Shown here piece after piece: positions 30,233 to 38,267 of a stretch of 46,014 nucleotides of DNA. Position numbers and translations under genes: made by a program. Within the stretch, counting starts at the first letter, position 1, and each line of letters begins with the position of its first letter. Below the pieces are notes generated by a model, which was given only the letters and a program-made list of their open reading frames with translations, was not told where the DNA came from and made no database searches. Source of the DNA: a virus; the IMG/VR virus record IMGVR_UViG_3300032893_003189, positions 1 to 46,014 of that record. One strand, 5' to 3'.

Positions 30233-32076
30233 TGCGCATAATCGCGACCGGGACCGGCGAAGCCCTCAAATTAACTCCTGATCGGCGTTCGCGGCTCAAA
30301 GAATACCTGATGGATGAACACAACCGCGCCCGCAATGGGCGGGCTGGTCTTGAAAATACGTGGCGTCACGCGATCCGTGCCTATCAAGCGGAAGCCCTTG
30401 ACCAGCCGGATCGCCGTTGGCGTCCGTTCACTGGTGCCCCGCGGATTGAAATTGGTCTGGTCGGGCAACTCTGCGACACCGTTCAATCGCAAGTCGAAGA
30501 TTTAATCTTTCAGGTCAAGCCGCCGCTCACAATTCGCTCGCGCAAAGACGAATATGATGAAGCCGCCGCAGCCATTCAGGATTACGTCGATCACGGCGTC
30601 GAGAGTGGGCGCTGGAATTTTGAGCCAGCCATCAAGCGCGGAGCGATAGATTGGGCGCAACTCGGCACGGTAATTTGGTACGTCCCTTTCACCAAGACCG
30701 TGCGGGTCACGGACGCGCGTAAGGTCATCACGCTGGGCGCGCGAATCTCGCTGGTCGCGCCAGAAAACTTCTATCTGCCAAAAACAGCGGACAAGGACAT
30801 CCAGCAGGCTTCCTTTTGTACGCTGCGGACATTTATGTCCAAGAAACAGCTTGCATTACGCGCGCGGTTGAACAAGTGGGCGATCGACGATGCGGCAGGG
30901 ATGCCGGACTCCGACCTTGTAGGACACGACCGGCGCGCCGCTGCCGGTCTTTCTTCTGGTGGCGCAAGCAAGCCACCAGTTACGGTTGCCCGGACGTGGT
31001 GCTACTTCGATCTTGATGGCGATGGAATGGAGGCTGACATCATCGTCACTTGGAACATGCTGACCGGCGGCATTATGAAGGCCGAATACGACACTTATGA
31101 TTACCGCCCTTTCGTGCTGCAAAATTATCAGGATCGCGCGCACAGCTATGCGGGCGTCGGCGTTGCGGAACAGGTGATGCAGTACCAGAACGCCGCGACC
31201 GAGATCATTAACAATCACATTTGGAACATGATGATCGCCAATACGAAGGCATACACGGGGCCATCGGAGGCGATGCAGGAAGTTCAAGAAATTTACCCCG
31301 GCGCTTACATCCCGAATGATAGCGGCAAGGAAGTGAAGCCGCTGGATTTGGGCGTCGTGAATGCCAGTAGCGTGCAGGCGGTGCAAATCATTCTGACGAT
31401 GGCGAAGGAGCGTGTCGGGACGGCGCAGTTGAGCGCCCCGGTTCGGTCCGCCTCGCGCACGCCCGGCATTTCGATGCTGTCGATGCTGCAACAGGCCAAT
31501 CGGCGTTTTACGCATCCCTTCAATAACCTGCGCGATGGCGCGGCTGAGTGCGTGATGCAATGCCTCTATCGCGAGCAGGAGGAAGTCCGCGCCGGGAATG
31601 CGGAGTTGATCGCCAAAATCAAGGCGGTCATGGGCGACGAGAAAGCCGACCTGATTATCGGTTTGATGCGCAAGAGCGAAGTGGAACTCTTCGATGCGCT
31701 GGATGTGGAACTGGTCGTGTCCAGCGTTAGTATCAACCGGGAATCCGACCGCCAGAATCTCGTCATGCTCGCAACGCAGGTGGTTCCGCTCTACTGGAAC
31801 GTCAAAAAGGAACTGGCGCAATTCATCAGCGCGCCTCCATTTCCCGGCGCAGCAGAAGCGGCCAAAGAAGCCGATAAAGTGTTCGACAAACTGTTCACGA
31901 AGATCATCAAGACGTTCGATCAGGTGTCGGACGCGCGAGCGTTTATGATCCCCTTGGAGAATATCGAGCAGGATGCCGGGCACTTCGACCAAATGTTGAA
32001 CCAGTTGCGCGGCGGTGAGGGTGCGCCGGAGCCGGGCGGTAACGCCGCACCGGCTGCGCCGCCGGTCATGCAATGA
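30232..32076 (+). CDS. portal protein, 614 aa
   Basis: Forms the dodecameric ring at the head vertex through which DNA is packed and ejected. The sequence fits podovirus-type portals: N-terminal helical wing (YLMDEHNRARNGRAGLENTWRHAIRAYQAE), the segment RWRPFTGAPRIEIGLVGQLCDTVQSQVEDLIF, the stem/clip region with CYFDLDGDGMEADIIVTWN, and the NYQDRAHSYAGVGVAEQVMQYQNAATEIINNHIWN block typical of portals, followed by a helical C-terminus ending in Gly/Pro/Ala. Length is in range. It heads the scaffold/capsid genes. Confidence 0.8.
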   Translation: MRIIATGTGEALKLTPDRRSRLKEYLMDEHNRARNGRAGLENTWRHAIRAYQAEALDQPDRRWRPFTGAPRIEIGLVGQLCDTVQSQVEDLIFQVKPPLTIRSRKDEYDEAAAAIQDYVDHGVESGRWNFEPAIKRGAIDWAQLGTVIWYVPFTKTVRVTDARKVITLGARISLVAPENFYLPKTADKDIQQASFCTLRTFMSKKQLALRARLNKWAIDDAAGMPDSDLVGHDRRAAAGLSSGGASKPPVTVARTWCYFDLDGDGMEADIIVTWNMLTGGIMKAEYDTYDYRPFVLQNYQDRAHSYAGVGVAEQVMQYQNAATEIINNHIWNMMIANTKAYTGPSEAMQEVQEIYPGAYIPNDSGKEVKPLDLGVVNASSVQAVQIILTMAKERVGTAQLSAPVRSASRTPGISMLSMLQQANRRFTHPFNNLRDGAAECVMQCLYREQEEVRAGNAELIAKIKAVMGDEKADLIIGLMRKSEVELFDALDVELVVSSVSINRESDRQNLVMLATQVVPLYWNVKKELAQFISAPPFPGAAEAAKEADKVFDKLFTKIIKTFDQVSDARAFMIPLENIEQDAGHFDQMLNQLRGGEGAPEPGGNAAPAAPPVMQ

Positions 32077-32315
32077 GCGCGACCCGTTTCATTGCCGCGT
32101 GCCGAGAAGATACTTCGATTCTGGCGGGCCTGCTTTCGCTCCTGGATGAGGAGCGGGATAAGGTGCGAAAGCTGATGGAAACTACTGAGTCAGTTGACGA
32201 GCTACGCCGATTGCAGGGTGCTTGTGGGCAATTACGCATCTTGGCTATGGAACTGAAAAAACAGGTGAGGATGAGGGATGGAGCGGAAAACCAATCGAGA
32301 AATGGCCGCGATTGA
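32073..32315 (+). CDS. small coiled-coil protein, 80 aa
   Basis: ATGA overlap with the portal. Almost wholly helical: ILAGLLSLLDEERDKVRKLMETTESVDELRRLQGACGQLRILAMEL, with heptads. It may be a small assembly factor. Not recognised as a family. Confidence 0.5.
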   Translation: MSATRFIAACREDTSILAGLLSLLDEERDKVRKLMETTESVDELRRLQGACGQLRILAMELKKQVRMRDGAENQSRNGRD

Positions 32316-32454
32316 TCAGGGCTTCAAGGAGACCTGCCAGATGGCGGGAGTGTTCCCCAGCCGTCGTCGCTATGCGCAATACAAGCACATCGGCAGGGAG
32401 AAATTTCTGAAACGCCGCAATGGGGGCTTGACAAATCCCCAAGCAATCAAATAA
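32278..32454 (+). CDS. small basic protein, 58 aa
   Basis: Short ORF overlapping the previous gene by 38 nt, with GTGAGGATGAGGG just upstream of the ATG as ribosome-binding region. Sequence: MERKTNREMAAIDQGFKE then a Lys/Arg-rich part (YKHIGREKFLKRRNGG). Plausible but short; function unknown. Confidence 0.45.
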   Translation: MERKTNREMAAIDQGFKETCQMAGVFPSRRRYAQYKHIGREKFLKRRNGGLTNPQAIK

Positions 32455-32512
32455 TTCTGCAAATAGCTAATTCTGATTTCGGGTAAGCCGCGTGCGCCCA
32501 GCAGGGCGCATT

Positions 32513-33361
32513 ATGCCGGAACCCGAAAAGAAAACACCCGAAACAAATCCAACCGCTCCTTCTGCCGTCTCCGAAGATAAGCTCGCCGACTCGATCGTCA
32601 AGGGATTGCGCACCGCGCTCCCGGAGATGACGTCGGCGATTGCCGCACGCGAAAAGCCGGAAGCGCCCATACATACGGCCGCACCTACTCTGGTTGCTCC
32701 GCCGTCTCCCGACGACATCGCGGAAGCGACCATTGCGGGCGACAAGGCCAAGTTGTCGCAGTTGCTTCGGCAGCAGGCCGCTTACGATGCCCAAGAGCGC
32801 CAGCGTGGCCTTCAGACCCTCTCCGCTACCGGCGGACAAGCCATCGGCGCACTTGCACGTCAGGCCGCATCGGCTCTGCCCTATTACGGGCGATTCAAGA
32901 AAGACATCGACGGCATGGTTGCCGATTACCTCAAGGCCAATCCCGGCACGATTGCTACGATCGACATGTACGAGCGCGCCCATGACATCGTGAAGGGCCA
33001 GCACACCGACGAATTGATCAAAGAGGCGCGTGACGAAGCGATTCGCAAAGCGCGCAATCCAGAACCGCCGCTTTCAGTTGTCGATGATGACGGCAATCCG
33101 GTCAAGCCGGAACCGAAGTCGCTCTCCGAAGTTCTCAAAGGCGACTGGAACAAGGAATTCCGCGAAAAGATCGGATCAGGGCCGCAGCGTTCCGAGGAAG
33201 ATGAGCTTCATCGGCAAGGCTACCGCGGCGGCTTTGCGGAGTTTATGAAAACCCGCAAAGAGATGGAGCAGGTTGCCGAAGAGACCAATAGTTCCTTCGG
33301 GCTGGATCGTGATTGGGTTATTGACGACCCGAAAACCGGGGCCGGCCACTGGGTAAATTGA
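32513..33361 (+). CDS. putative scaffold / capsid assembly protein, 282 aa
   Basis: Located between portal and capsid genes, the usual scaffold position. The protein is acidic, helical and Ala/Glu/Lys-rich with long low-complexity parts (PEPEKKTPETNPTAPSAVSEDKLADSI; ELIKEARDEAIRKARNPEPP). The ATG at 32513 is chosen; a GTG at 32492 is possible. The assignment is by position and composition only, since scaffold sequences are poorly conserved. Confidence 0.5.
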   Translation: MPEPEKKTPETNPTAPSAVSEDKLADSIVKGLRTALPEMTSAIAAREKPEAPIHTAAPTLVAPPSPDDIAEATIAGDKAKLSQLLRQQAAYDAQERQRGLQTLSATGGQAIGALARQAASALPYYGRFKKDIDGMVADYLKANPGTIATIDMYERAHDIVKGQHTDELIKEARDEAIRKARNPEPPLSVVDDDGNPVKPEPKSLSEVLKGDWNKEFREKIGSGPQRSEEDELHRQGYRGGFAEFMKTRKEMEQVAEETNSSFGLDRDWVIDDPKTGAGHWVN

Positions 33362-33362
33362 A

Positions 33363-34151
33363 ATGACTGACGAACAAAAGAGAGCAATGGCCGCAGGGCG
33401 TGCGCGCAAAGCAGCGGAGCGCAAGGCTGCCGCCTTAATCAAGCCGGCAGACCTGCCTGCCGGGCATACGCGCGACGAAGCAAAGCGCATAGTCGCGGAT
33501 GCCAATGCCGAGCAGATCGAAGAGAATGAGGCGGCATTGGGCATTGAGGCCGTTGACCAAGCGAAGCTAGATCGGAAGGACAATGAAATCCAGCGCCATA
33601 TCGTGCGCAAAGGCCCGATGACCGGGACCATCCCGGTGGAGAATGCGCAGCCGGGGTTTCGCTACATCCGCCACGCGGCGGTTGAAGCATTTCACGATTA
33701 CAGCGCCCGTGCGGCCGTTCGCGCCAGTATCGAAAAGCATCAGGCGTGGGGTTTCGAGGTCGTCAGCGGCAGTATGCCGGAAGATGCGCAGTTCAAGGGC
33801 AATGACATGGCGGCGGGAAGCTCCGCGCGTGGCATTGGCGACACGATTCTCATGCGCATCAGTGAAGAGAACTGGCAAAAACTCCAAGAGTACAATGCGG
33901 ACCGTCTCGCGCGCCAAGGCGCAGTCGAGGAGCGGCTGCAAACGATTGGAGATCGGTACGGAATCCGCACGGAAGTCGGAGCCGGTAATTTCGAGAACAA
34001 GCCATTGCTGAAGGCGGCATTCGGAGCCGGACAGTCACAGCCGGAAATTTATCGCATAAACCGCCCCGCAGTGATGAAGTCCAATTTCACCGAAGGCGAT
34101 TTACGCCGAGGGTCAATCCCCGGCATTCCCGCAGCAGGAGCAGCGAGGTAA
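33363..34151 (+). CDS. hypothetical head-region protein, 262 aa
   Basis: A Lys/Ala-rich N-terminal helix (MTDEQKRAMAAGRARKAAERKAAALIK) is followed by a mixed domain (PGFRYIRHAAVEAFHDYSARAAVRASIEKHQAWGFEVV) and a region with GIGDTILMRISEENWQKLQEY. Such proteins are often found just before the capsid gene as scaffolding or head accessory factors. The ATG is 2 nt after the previous stop. Function not established. Confidence 0.5.
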   Translation: MTDEQKRAMAAGRARKAAERKAAALIKPADLPAGHTRDEAKRIVADANAEQIEENEAALGIEAVDQAKLDRKDNEIQRHIVRKGPMTGTIPVENAQPGFRYIRHAAVEAFHDYSARAAVRASIEKHQAWGFEVVSGSMPEDAQFKGNDMAAGSSARGIGDTILMRISEENWQKLQEYNADRLARQGAVEERLQTIGDRYGIRTEVGAGNFENKPLLKAAFGAGQSQPEIYRINRPAVMKSNFTEGDLRRGSIPGIPAAGAAR

Positions 34152-34157
34152 CAAAAC

Positions 34158-34658
34158 ATGGCGGCGAACATCAAACCCATTCAGGTCGATAACAGCATTG
34201 GCGGATGGGGAAGCGACTACATCCGGCATGGGCTGGAAGCCTCTTCGCAAAGCTGGAAAGTCGGCGCTCCGCTGGTGGTCTCCAGCGGCTATCTGATTCA
34301 GGCGACCACTTCGACCAGCGCCAAGAGCGGCATCGTCGGCATCGCGCTGGCGCCCGCCACCGGAACCCAAGGTTCCGACGTGCCCTACGCGCCGCTGATT
34401 CCCGGACTCGTATTCAGCGGGACCGTTGACGGAACTCTTGTCGGCGGCAACGCGCCGGGAACCGGTTCACTGTCGCAGGCGAATATGTACACGGGCGGCA
34501 CGCTCCAGAAGGATGCCGCCTCCGGTCTGTGGTTCTTCAACAACACCGCGACCGGCGATTTCATCTTCATTGCGGCCAACCCGCCGGATCAGCCGGTCGG
34601 AACCGTGAACGGTCTCGTGAAAGTGCAATTCCTACAGGCGATCTCGATCGTCCCGTAA
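34158..34658 (+). CDS. putative head decoration protein, 166 aa
   Basis: Beta-rich, Gly/Thr/Ser-rich protein placed directly upstream of the capsid gene, where decoration proteins are usual. Motifs such as KSGIVGIALAPATGTQGSDVPYAPLIPGLVFSGTVDG suggest a beta-sandwich. No membrane or signal segment. Assignment by position and composition. Confidence 0.5.
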   Translation: MAANIKPIQVDNSIGGWGSDYIRHGLEASSQSWKVGAPLVVSSGYLIQATTSTSAKSGIVGIALAPATGTQGSDVPYAPLIPGLVFSGTVDGTLVGGNAPGTGSLSQANMYTGGTLQKDAASGLWFFNNTATGDFIFIAANPPDQPVGTVNGLVKVQFLQAISIVP

Positions 34659-34673
34659 GTGAGGTAAAGACGA

Positions 34674-35567
34674 ATGCCAGCCGTAACTTCAGCGTTTGCT
34701 GACCTACTCTCCACGAAGTTCCAGAAATTCCTGGTTAACGTAGGGAAGGCCGTCCCGCGCCTGTGGCCCCAGTGGATCGCCTCGGAGGAGATGGACACCA
34801 ATCCGTACATCTCCGAGAAGATTTCGGGTATGCCGGCGCAGCAGATCAAGCCGGAAGGCCAGCAGTTCTCCAGCGGCCAGCCGACAATCGGCGGGTCGTT
34901 TCAGGTGACTGCCACCCCGTTCGGCCAGATTTTCTCGATCACATGGGAACTCTATCGCGACGACAAGTACGGCGTGATGGGTCAGATGTGGGAGAGCATG
35001 GCGCGCAACACGCGGACCCGACAGGAAGTGCAGGCGTTTGCGGTATTCAACACGGCCACCACGGCGAATGTCGGTTACGACGGGCTGCCGCTGGCCGACA
35101 CCGCGCACCCGAACTTGGACGGCACCACGCAGGGCAACTACGCGGCGGTAACGCTGTCGCAGACGGCGGTGCAGGCGGCGCAGGTCAATTTCGACCTGTT
35201 GAACGACGAAAATTCGCTGCCGATGAACGTCGCGGCGACGCGCATTCTGCTGCATCCGTCGAATCGGTATCTGGCGCGGGAATTGTTCGGCAGTTCCGGC
35301 AAGACCCAGACCGCCGACAACGACATGAACGCATTGCTCAACGATGAGTTGAGTTGGGGCGTCTCGCGGTTCATCACCAAGACGCAGGACGCATTCATCA
35401 TGGCGCCGATGCGGGAAACCGACATTCAGTTCATGTGGCGCGACCATCCGCGTGCGCGGGCCTTCGACGATCCGTTTATCGAGGCGATGGACAACACGAA
35501 CTATCAGCGGTTCGCCATGCGCGTCGGTGACTGGCGCGGTGTGTACGTTCTCTCGACGGGAGTGTAG
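34674..35567 (+). CDS. major capsid protein, HK97-like, 297 aa
   Basis: The sequence has the HK97-fold order: an N-terminal arm and E-loop region (SEKISGMPAQQIKPEGQQFSSGQPTIGGSFQ), spine-helix segment with SMARNTRTRQEVQAFAVFNTATTANVGYDGLPL, and the P- and A-domain strands VAATRILLHPSNRYLAREL, VSRFITKTQDAFIMAPMRETDIQFMWRDHPRARAFDD, ending NTNYQRFAMRVGDWRGVYVLSTGV. About 33 kDa. GAGGTAAAG precedes the ATG. It builds the icosahedral shell. Confidence 0.8.
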   Translation: MPAVTSAFADLLSTKFQKFLVNVGKAVPRLWPQWIASEEMDTNPYISEKISGMPAQQIKPEGQQFSSGQPTIGGSFQVTATPFGQIFSITWELYRDDKYGVMGQMWESMARNTRTRQEVQAFAVFNTATTANVGYDGLPLADTAHPNLDGTTQGNYAAVTLSQTAVQAAQVNFDLLNDENSLPMNVAATRILLHPSNRYLARELFGSSGKTQTADNDMNALLNDELSWGVSRFITKTQDAFIMAPMRETDIQFMWRDHPRARAFDDPFIEAMDNTNYQRFAMRVGDWRGVYVLSTGV

Positions 35568-35578
35568 GGAGGCGGCCA

Positions 35579-36061
35579 ATGGGTATCACTCATTTTGGCG
35601 TCTCCAGTGACGGCGCGATCTTCGTTCCACCGAACAAGGTAGGGCTGATTGGCGGAACATGGACGCTCACGCGCAATGCGGCCGGCAACTACAGTCAGCT
35701 ATTGAGCGCCGCTGGAGAAACAGACCACCTAATAATCCCGCTCGATCGGGGTATTAGGCTGGCGTCATTCGATCTGATTTATTCAATCGGGACTGCCGAC
35801 CTCACCACGCATACTGCGGCGATTTACCGCAATTCGTTTGTCAGCGGCTCCGCCGCCTCTGTGGCGACATTCCTTAGCCCGACCGCAGTGGCGAAGGTCC
35901 AGACCACGAACATCAAGGTAGCGAACACCAAGATTCCGACGCCGACTGATTTGGGTGTCACCGCAGATACGCTTGACTTCATCGAAGTGGAAATCGTGAA
36001 TCCGGGGACTTCGGTGTACGACTTCTACGGCGCTGTGCTGTACGGACGGCGGGCGATTTGA
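35579..36061 (+). CDS. hypothetical head protein, 160 aa
   Basis: GGGAGG upstream of the ATG. Beta-rich protein (TWTLTRNAAGNYSQLLSAAGETDHLIIPL, RLASFDLIYSIGTADLTTHTAAIYRN) ending VEIVNPGTSVYDFYGAVLYGRRAI. A minor capsid or fibre-like role is possible. No close family is recognised. TTGA overlap with the next gene. Confidence 0.5.
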   Translation: MGITHFGVSSDGAIFVPPNKVGLIGGTWTLTRNAAGNYSQLLSAAGETDHLIIPLDRGIRLASFDLIYSIGTADLTTHTAAIYRNSFVSGSAASVATFLSPTAVAKVQTTNIKVANTKIPTPTDLGVTADTLDFIEVEIVNPGTSVYDFYGAVLYGRRAI

Positions 36062-36228
36062 AGAAGAAGCCGAAAACCAAGAAGGGGCGCCGCGCCAAGG
36101 TCAAGAAGGTCATGGGCGAATTCAAGCGCGGCAAGCTCAAAAGCGGCTCCAAGAAAGGCCCCGAAGTCAATTCACGCCGCCAAGCCATCGCGATCGCCCT
36201 GAAGCAGGCCGGGTTGAGTAAGAAGTGA
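36058..36228 (+). CDS. DUF6496-type small basic protein, 56 aa
   Basis: TTG start overlapping the previous stop (TTGA). The sequence KKVMGEFKRGKLKSGSK followed by KGPEVNSRRQAIAIALKQAGLSKK is the pattern I know as DUF6496, a short Lys-rich protein. The domain's function is not known. It is very basic and could bind nucleic acid. It overlaps the next ATG (TGATG). Confidence 0.65.
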   Translation: MKKKPKTKKGRRAKVKKVMGEFKRGKLKSGSKKGPEVNSRRQAIAIALKQAGLSKK

Positions 36229-36518
36229 TGAAAAGCATCGGAATGCCAAAGCCGGAGAAGCCCAAGCCGTTCTCGGCTCATTTTCATTTTGAGGGGCAAT
36301 CGCTCGCGGAATTGCAGAAGGCAATCAAGGGCGCGTTGTCCAAGCACGGCGGCTCGGACAAGCAGAAGGTCCGCAAGGGTTTCGGCAAGAAGGCGGACAA
36401 GAAGGCCCCGATGAAATCCGCGCCCACCAAGAAGGCGACGCCCACAAAAACGCCGATGCAGATAGCCAAGAAAAAGGGCAGCGCGGTCTCCAGCGAATAC
36501 GGGCGTGTAATGTCGTGA
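36228..36518 (+). CDS. Lys/Pro-rich small protein, 96 aa
   Basis: N-terminal helix-strand part (KPFSAHFHFEGQSLAELQKAIKGALSKH) then an extended basic tail (KQKVRKGFGKKADKKAP, then MKSAPTKKATPTKTPMQIAKKK). Probably a DNA- or RNA-binding structural accessory. The ATG at 36228 is preferred to GTG 36225. Not assigned to a family. Confidence 0.5.
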   Translation: MKSIGMPKPEKPKPFSAHFHFEGQSLAELQKAIKGALSKHGGSDKQKVRKGFGKKADKKAPMKSAPTKKATPTKTPMQIAKKKGSAVSSEYGRVMS

Positions 36519-36521
36519 GCA

Positions 36522-37535
36522 ATGCCCGTGCAGGTCAGACAGCTTGCGCGCGAGGTTGTAGCCAATCTCGGATTGGACGCCGGACAGGAACTCGCCGCGC
36601 AATGGATCAGCCAGCGTTACCGCGAACTCTGTTCCCGCGCTAAATTCCGCCATCTCCGGCGGTACGATCAGCTTTACCTAGCCGCCCCCATCCAGACCGG
36701 CACTTGCACGGTCACGATAGATTCTTCGACCGTTACGCTCGACCCGACCGCGCTCGCGGCGTGTCGGGCGGATCAGTTCTTGGATTGGCCGGACGGCTTT
36801 CAAGGGTTATTCTTCCGGCCTCAATCGGGGAGCGTGTGGTATCGCATCATCGACGCCTCGGACGAACTCAGCACAATCACCCTTGAGACGCCCTTTGCCC
36901 AGGACAACAACTGGCTGGTGACGGGCGGCACCACTCAATCGGGCCTGACGTTCTTCATCACGCCGCGATATCTCGAATTGAATCCCAAGGCACGCCAGTT
37001 GGGCGTGTTCATCGCGGATTTCATGTATCGTCCGATGGAAAACAAGAGCATGGACGAATTGAACCGCTGGTGGAGCAACCGTCCGTGGGTCTGGAGCTAT
37101 CCGCAGTGGTGGGCCGAATTGACCAATGACAGCGGGACAACCGGACAACCCAAGATGGTCGAAATCGCGCCGTGGCCGCTGCAATCGACGACCGTGCATT
37201 ACACCTACTGGGAGATGCCGGAGGGGCTGGACTTCGGAGATTACGTGCCGCCCACAATCGACCCGGACATCTTGCGCGAGGGCGCGATGGCCGATGCGGC
37301 GAACAACATGGTTGGCCGCGAGTTGAGGAAAGGAAATATCGAAGCGGCGGCGATGTGGCGCAACATTTTCAATCAGCATCGGACCGCCTTCGAGCAGAAA
37401 GTACCGCGAGCGATACGGAATGATCGCGGCGCTGACGATCTGGCCTTTGCACTGAAAAACTTCGGATGGAGACCGCCGCTCGATTGGGACCCGATAACGA
37501 CAGCTTGGGACCAGTTCATTGCCCGCGGATATTGA
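36522..37535 (+). CDS. adaptor / head-to-tail connector-like protein, 337 aa
   Basis: N-terminal helices REVVANLGLDAGQELAAQWISQRYRELCSRAKFRHLRR are typical of phage adaptor proteins that contact the portal. The middle is beta-rich with repeated hydrophobic strands (LFFRPQSGSVWYRIIDASDELSTITLETP, LTFFITPRYLELNP), then a part rich in Trp (RWWSNRPWVWSYPQWWAEL), and a C-terminal helix pair with REGAMADAANNMVGREL. It closes the head operon and precedes the secreted proteins. Confidence 0.55.
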   Translation: MPVQVRQLAREVVANLGLDAGQELAAQWISQRYRELCSRAKFRHLRRYDQLYLAAPIQTGTCTVTIDSSTVTLDPTALAACRADQFLDWPDGFQGLFFRPQSGSVWYRIIDASDELSTITLETPFAQDNNWLVTGGTTQSGLTFFITPRYLELNPKARQLGVFIADFMYRPMENKSMDELNRWWSNRPWVWSYPQWWAELTNDSGTTGQPKMVEIAPWPLQSTTVHYTYWEMPEGLDFGDYVPPTIDPDILREGAMADAANNMVGRELRKGNIEAAAMWRNIFNQHRTAFEQKVPRAIRNDRGADDLAFALKNFGWRPPLDWDPITTAWDQFIARGY

Positions 37536-37544
37536 GGAATAAGC

Positions 37545-38267
37545 ATGAAAAAGTGGACAGTCATCGTAATGGTTCTGGCGGCGATATTGGGCGGAGGGCG
37601 TTACATCTACGCATCCGGCAACGCATGGAACCCGACGCTTACCTCGAATGCCCCGCGTTATTATGGAACCGCGCCGTGCAATCCCGTTGCGGCCACAGGG
37701 ACGGCAGGGGGAGCGGTCAGTTGCACCATCCCCGCACAGGCCGGGATTACGAATGTGCTGTATGGGGGTGAAATCGACTGTTCGCCAGCAAGCGCAGTGG
37801 TCAGCGGCGTCGCCACAATTACCGGGACCGCGCCCCCTATCAATATCCAATTCACGGAGACCACCACGGGCGGACAGGTGTGGGCGCTTCAATATCCGCC
37901 GATTACCGCCTCGGCAGCTAACACGGCAATCGTGCTTTCGGTGCCAGTGGTAGCGAATGGCGGCACTTGCTCTTGCGATCTTTCCTGTTCGCCAGTGACG
38001 CCGACTGCGACCGCGACATCCACGGCGACCGCGACGCTTTCCCCAACTGCCACGATCTCACCGACATCCACGGTTACGGTTACGGCCACAACTACTGTGA
38101 CTGCCAGTGCAACGATCTCGCCGACTACGACTGTCACCGCCAGCCCTACGGCGACGATCTCGCCGACCGCGACGGTCTCACCGACTTCCACGTTGTCACC
38201 TACGGCGACCACAACGGCAACCGCGTTTAATACGCCAACTTCGACGCCGACACAGACGACACCTTGA
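37545..38267 (+). CDS. secreted Thr-rich modular protein A, 240 aa
   Basis: The N-terminus KKWTVIVMVLAAILGGGRYIYASG is a signal peptide or anchor. A small beta domain with several Cys follows (APCNPVAATGTAGGAVSCTIP, GGTCSCDLSCSP). The last 85 residues are Thr/Ala/Ser/Pro repeats with PTATISPT and TVTATTT units. The stop overlaps the next start, so it is expressed with the other two large Thr-rich proteins. Perhaps a surface or virion-attached fibre-like factor; the function cannot be read from the sequence. Confidence 0.6.
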   Translation: MKKWTVIVMVLAAILGGGRYIYASGNAWNPTLTSNAPRYYGTAPCNPVAATGTAGGAVSCTIPAQAGITNVLYGGEIDCSPASAVVSGVATITGTAPPINIQFTETTTGGQVWALQYPPITASAANTAIVLSVPVVANGGTCSCDLSCSPVTPTATATSTATATLSPTATISPTSTVTVTATTTVTASATISPTTTVTASPTATISPTATVSPTSTLSPTATTTATAFNTPTSTPTQTTP

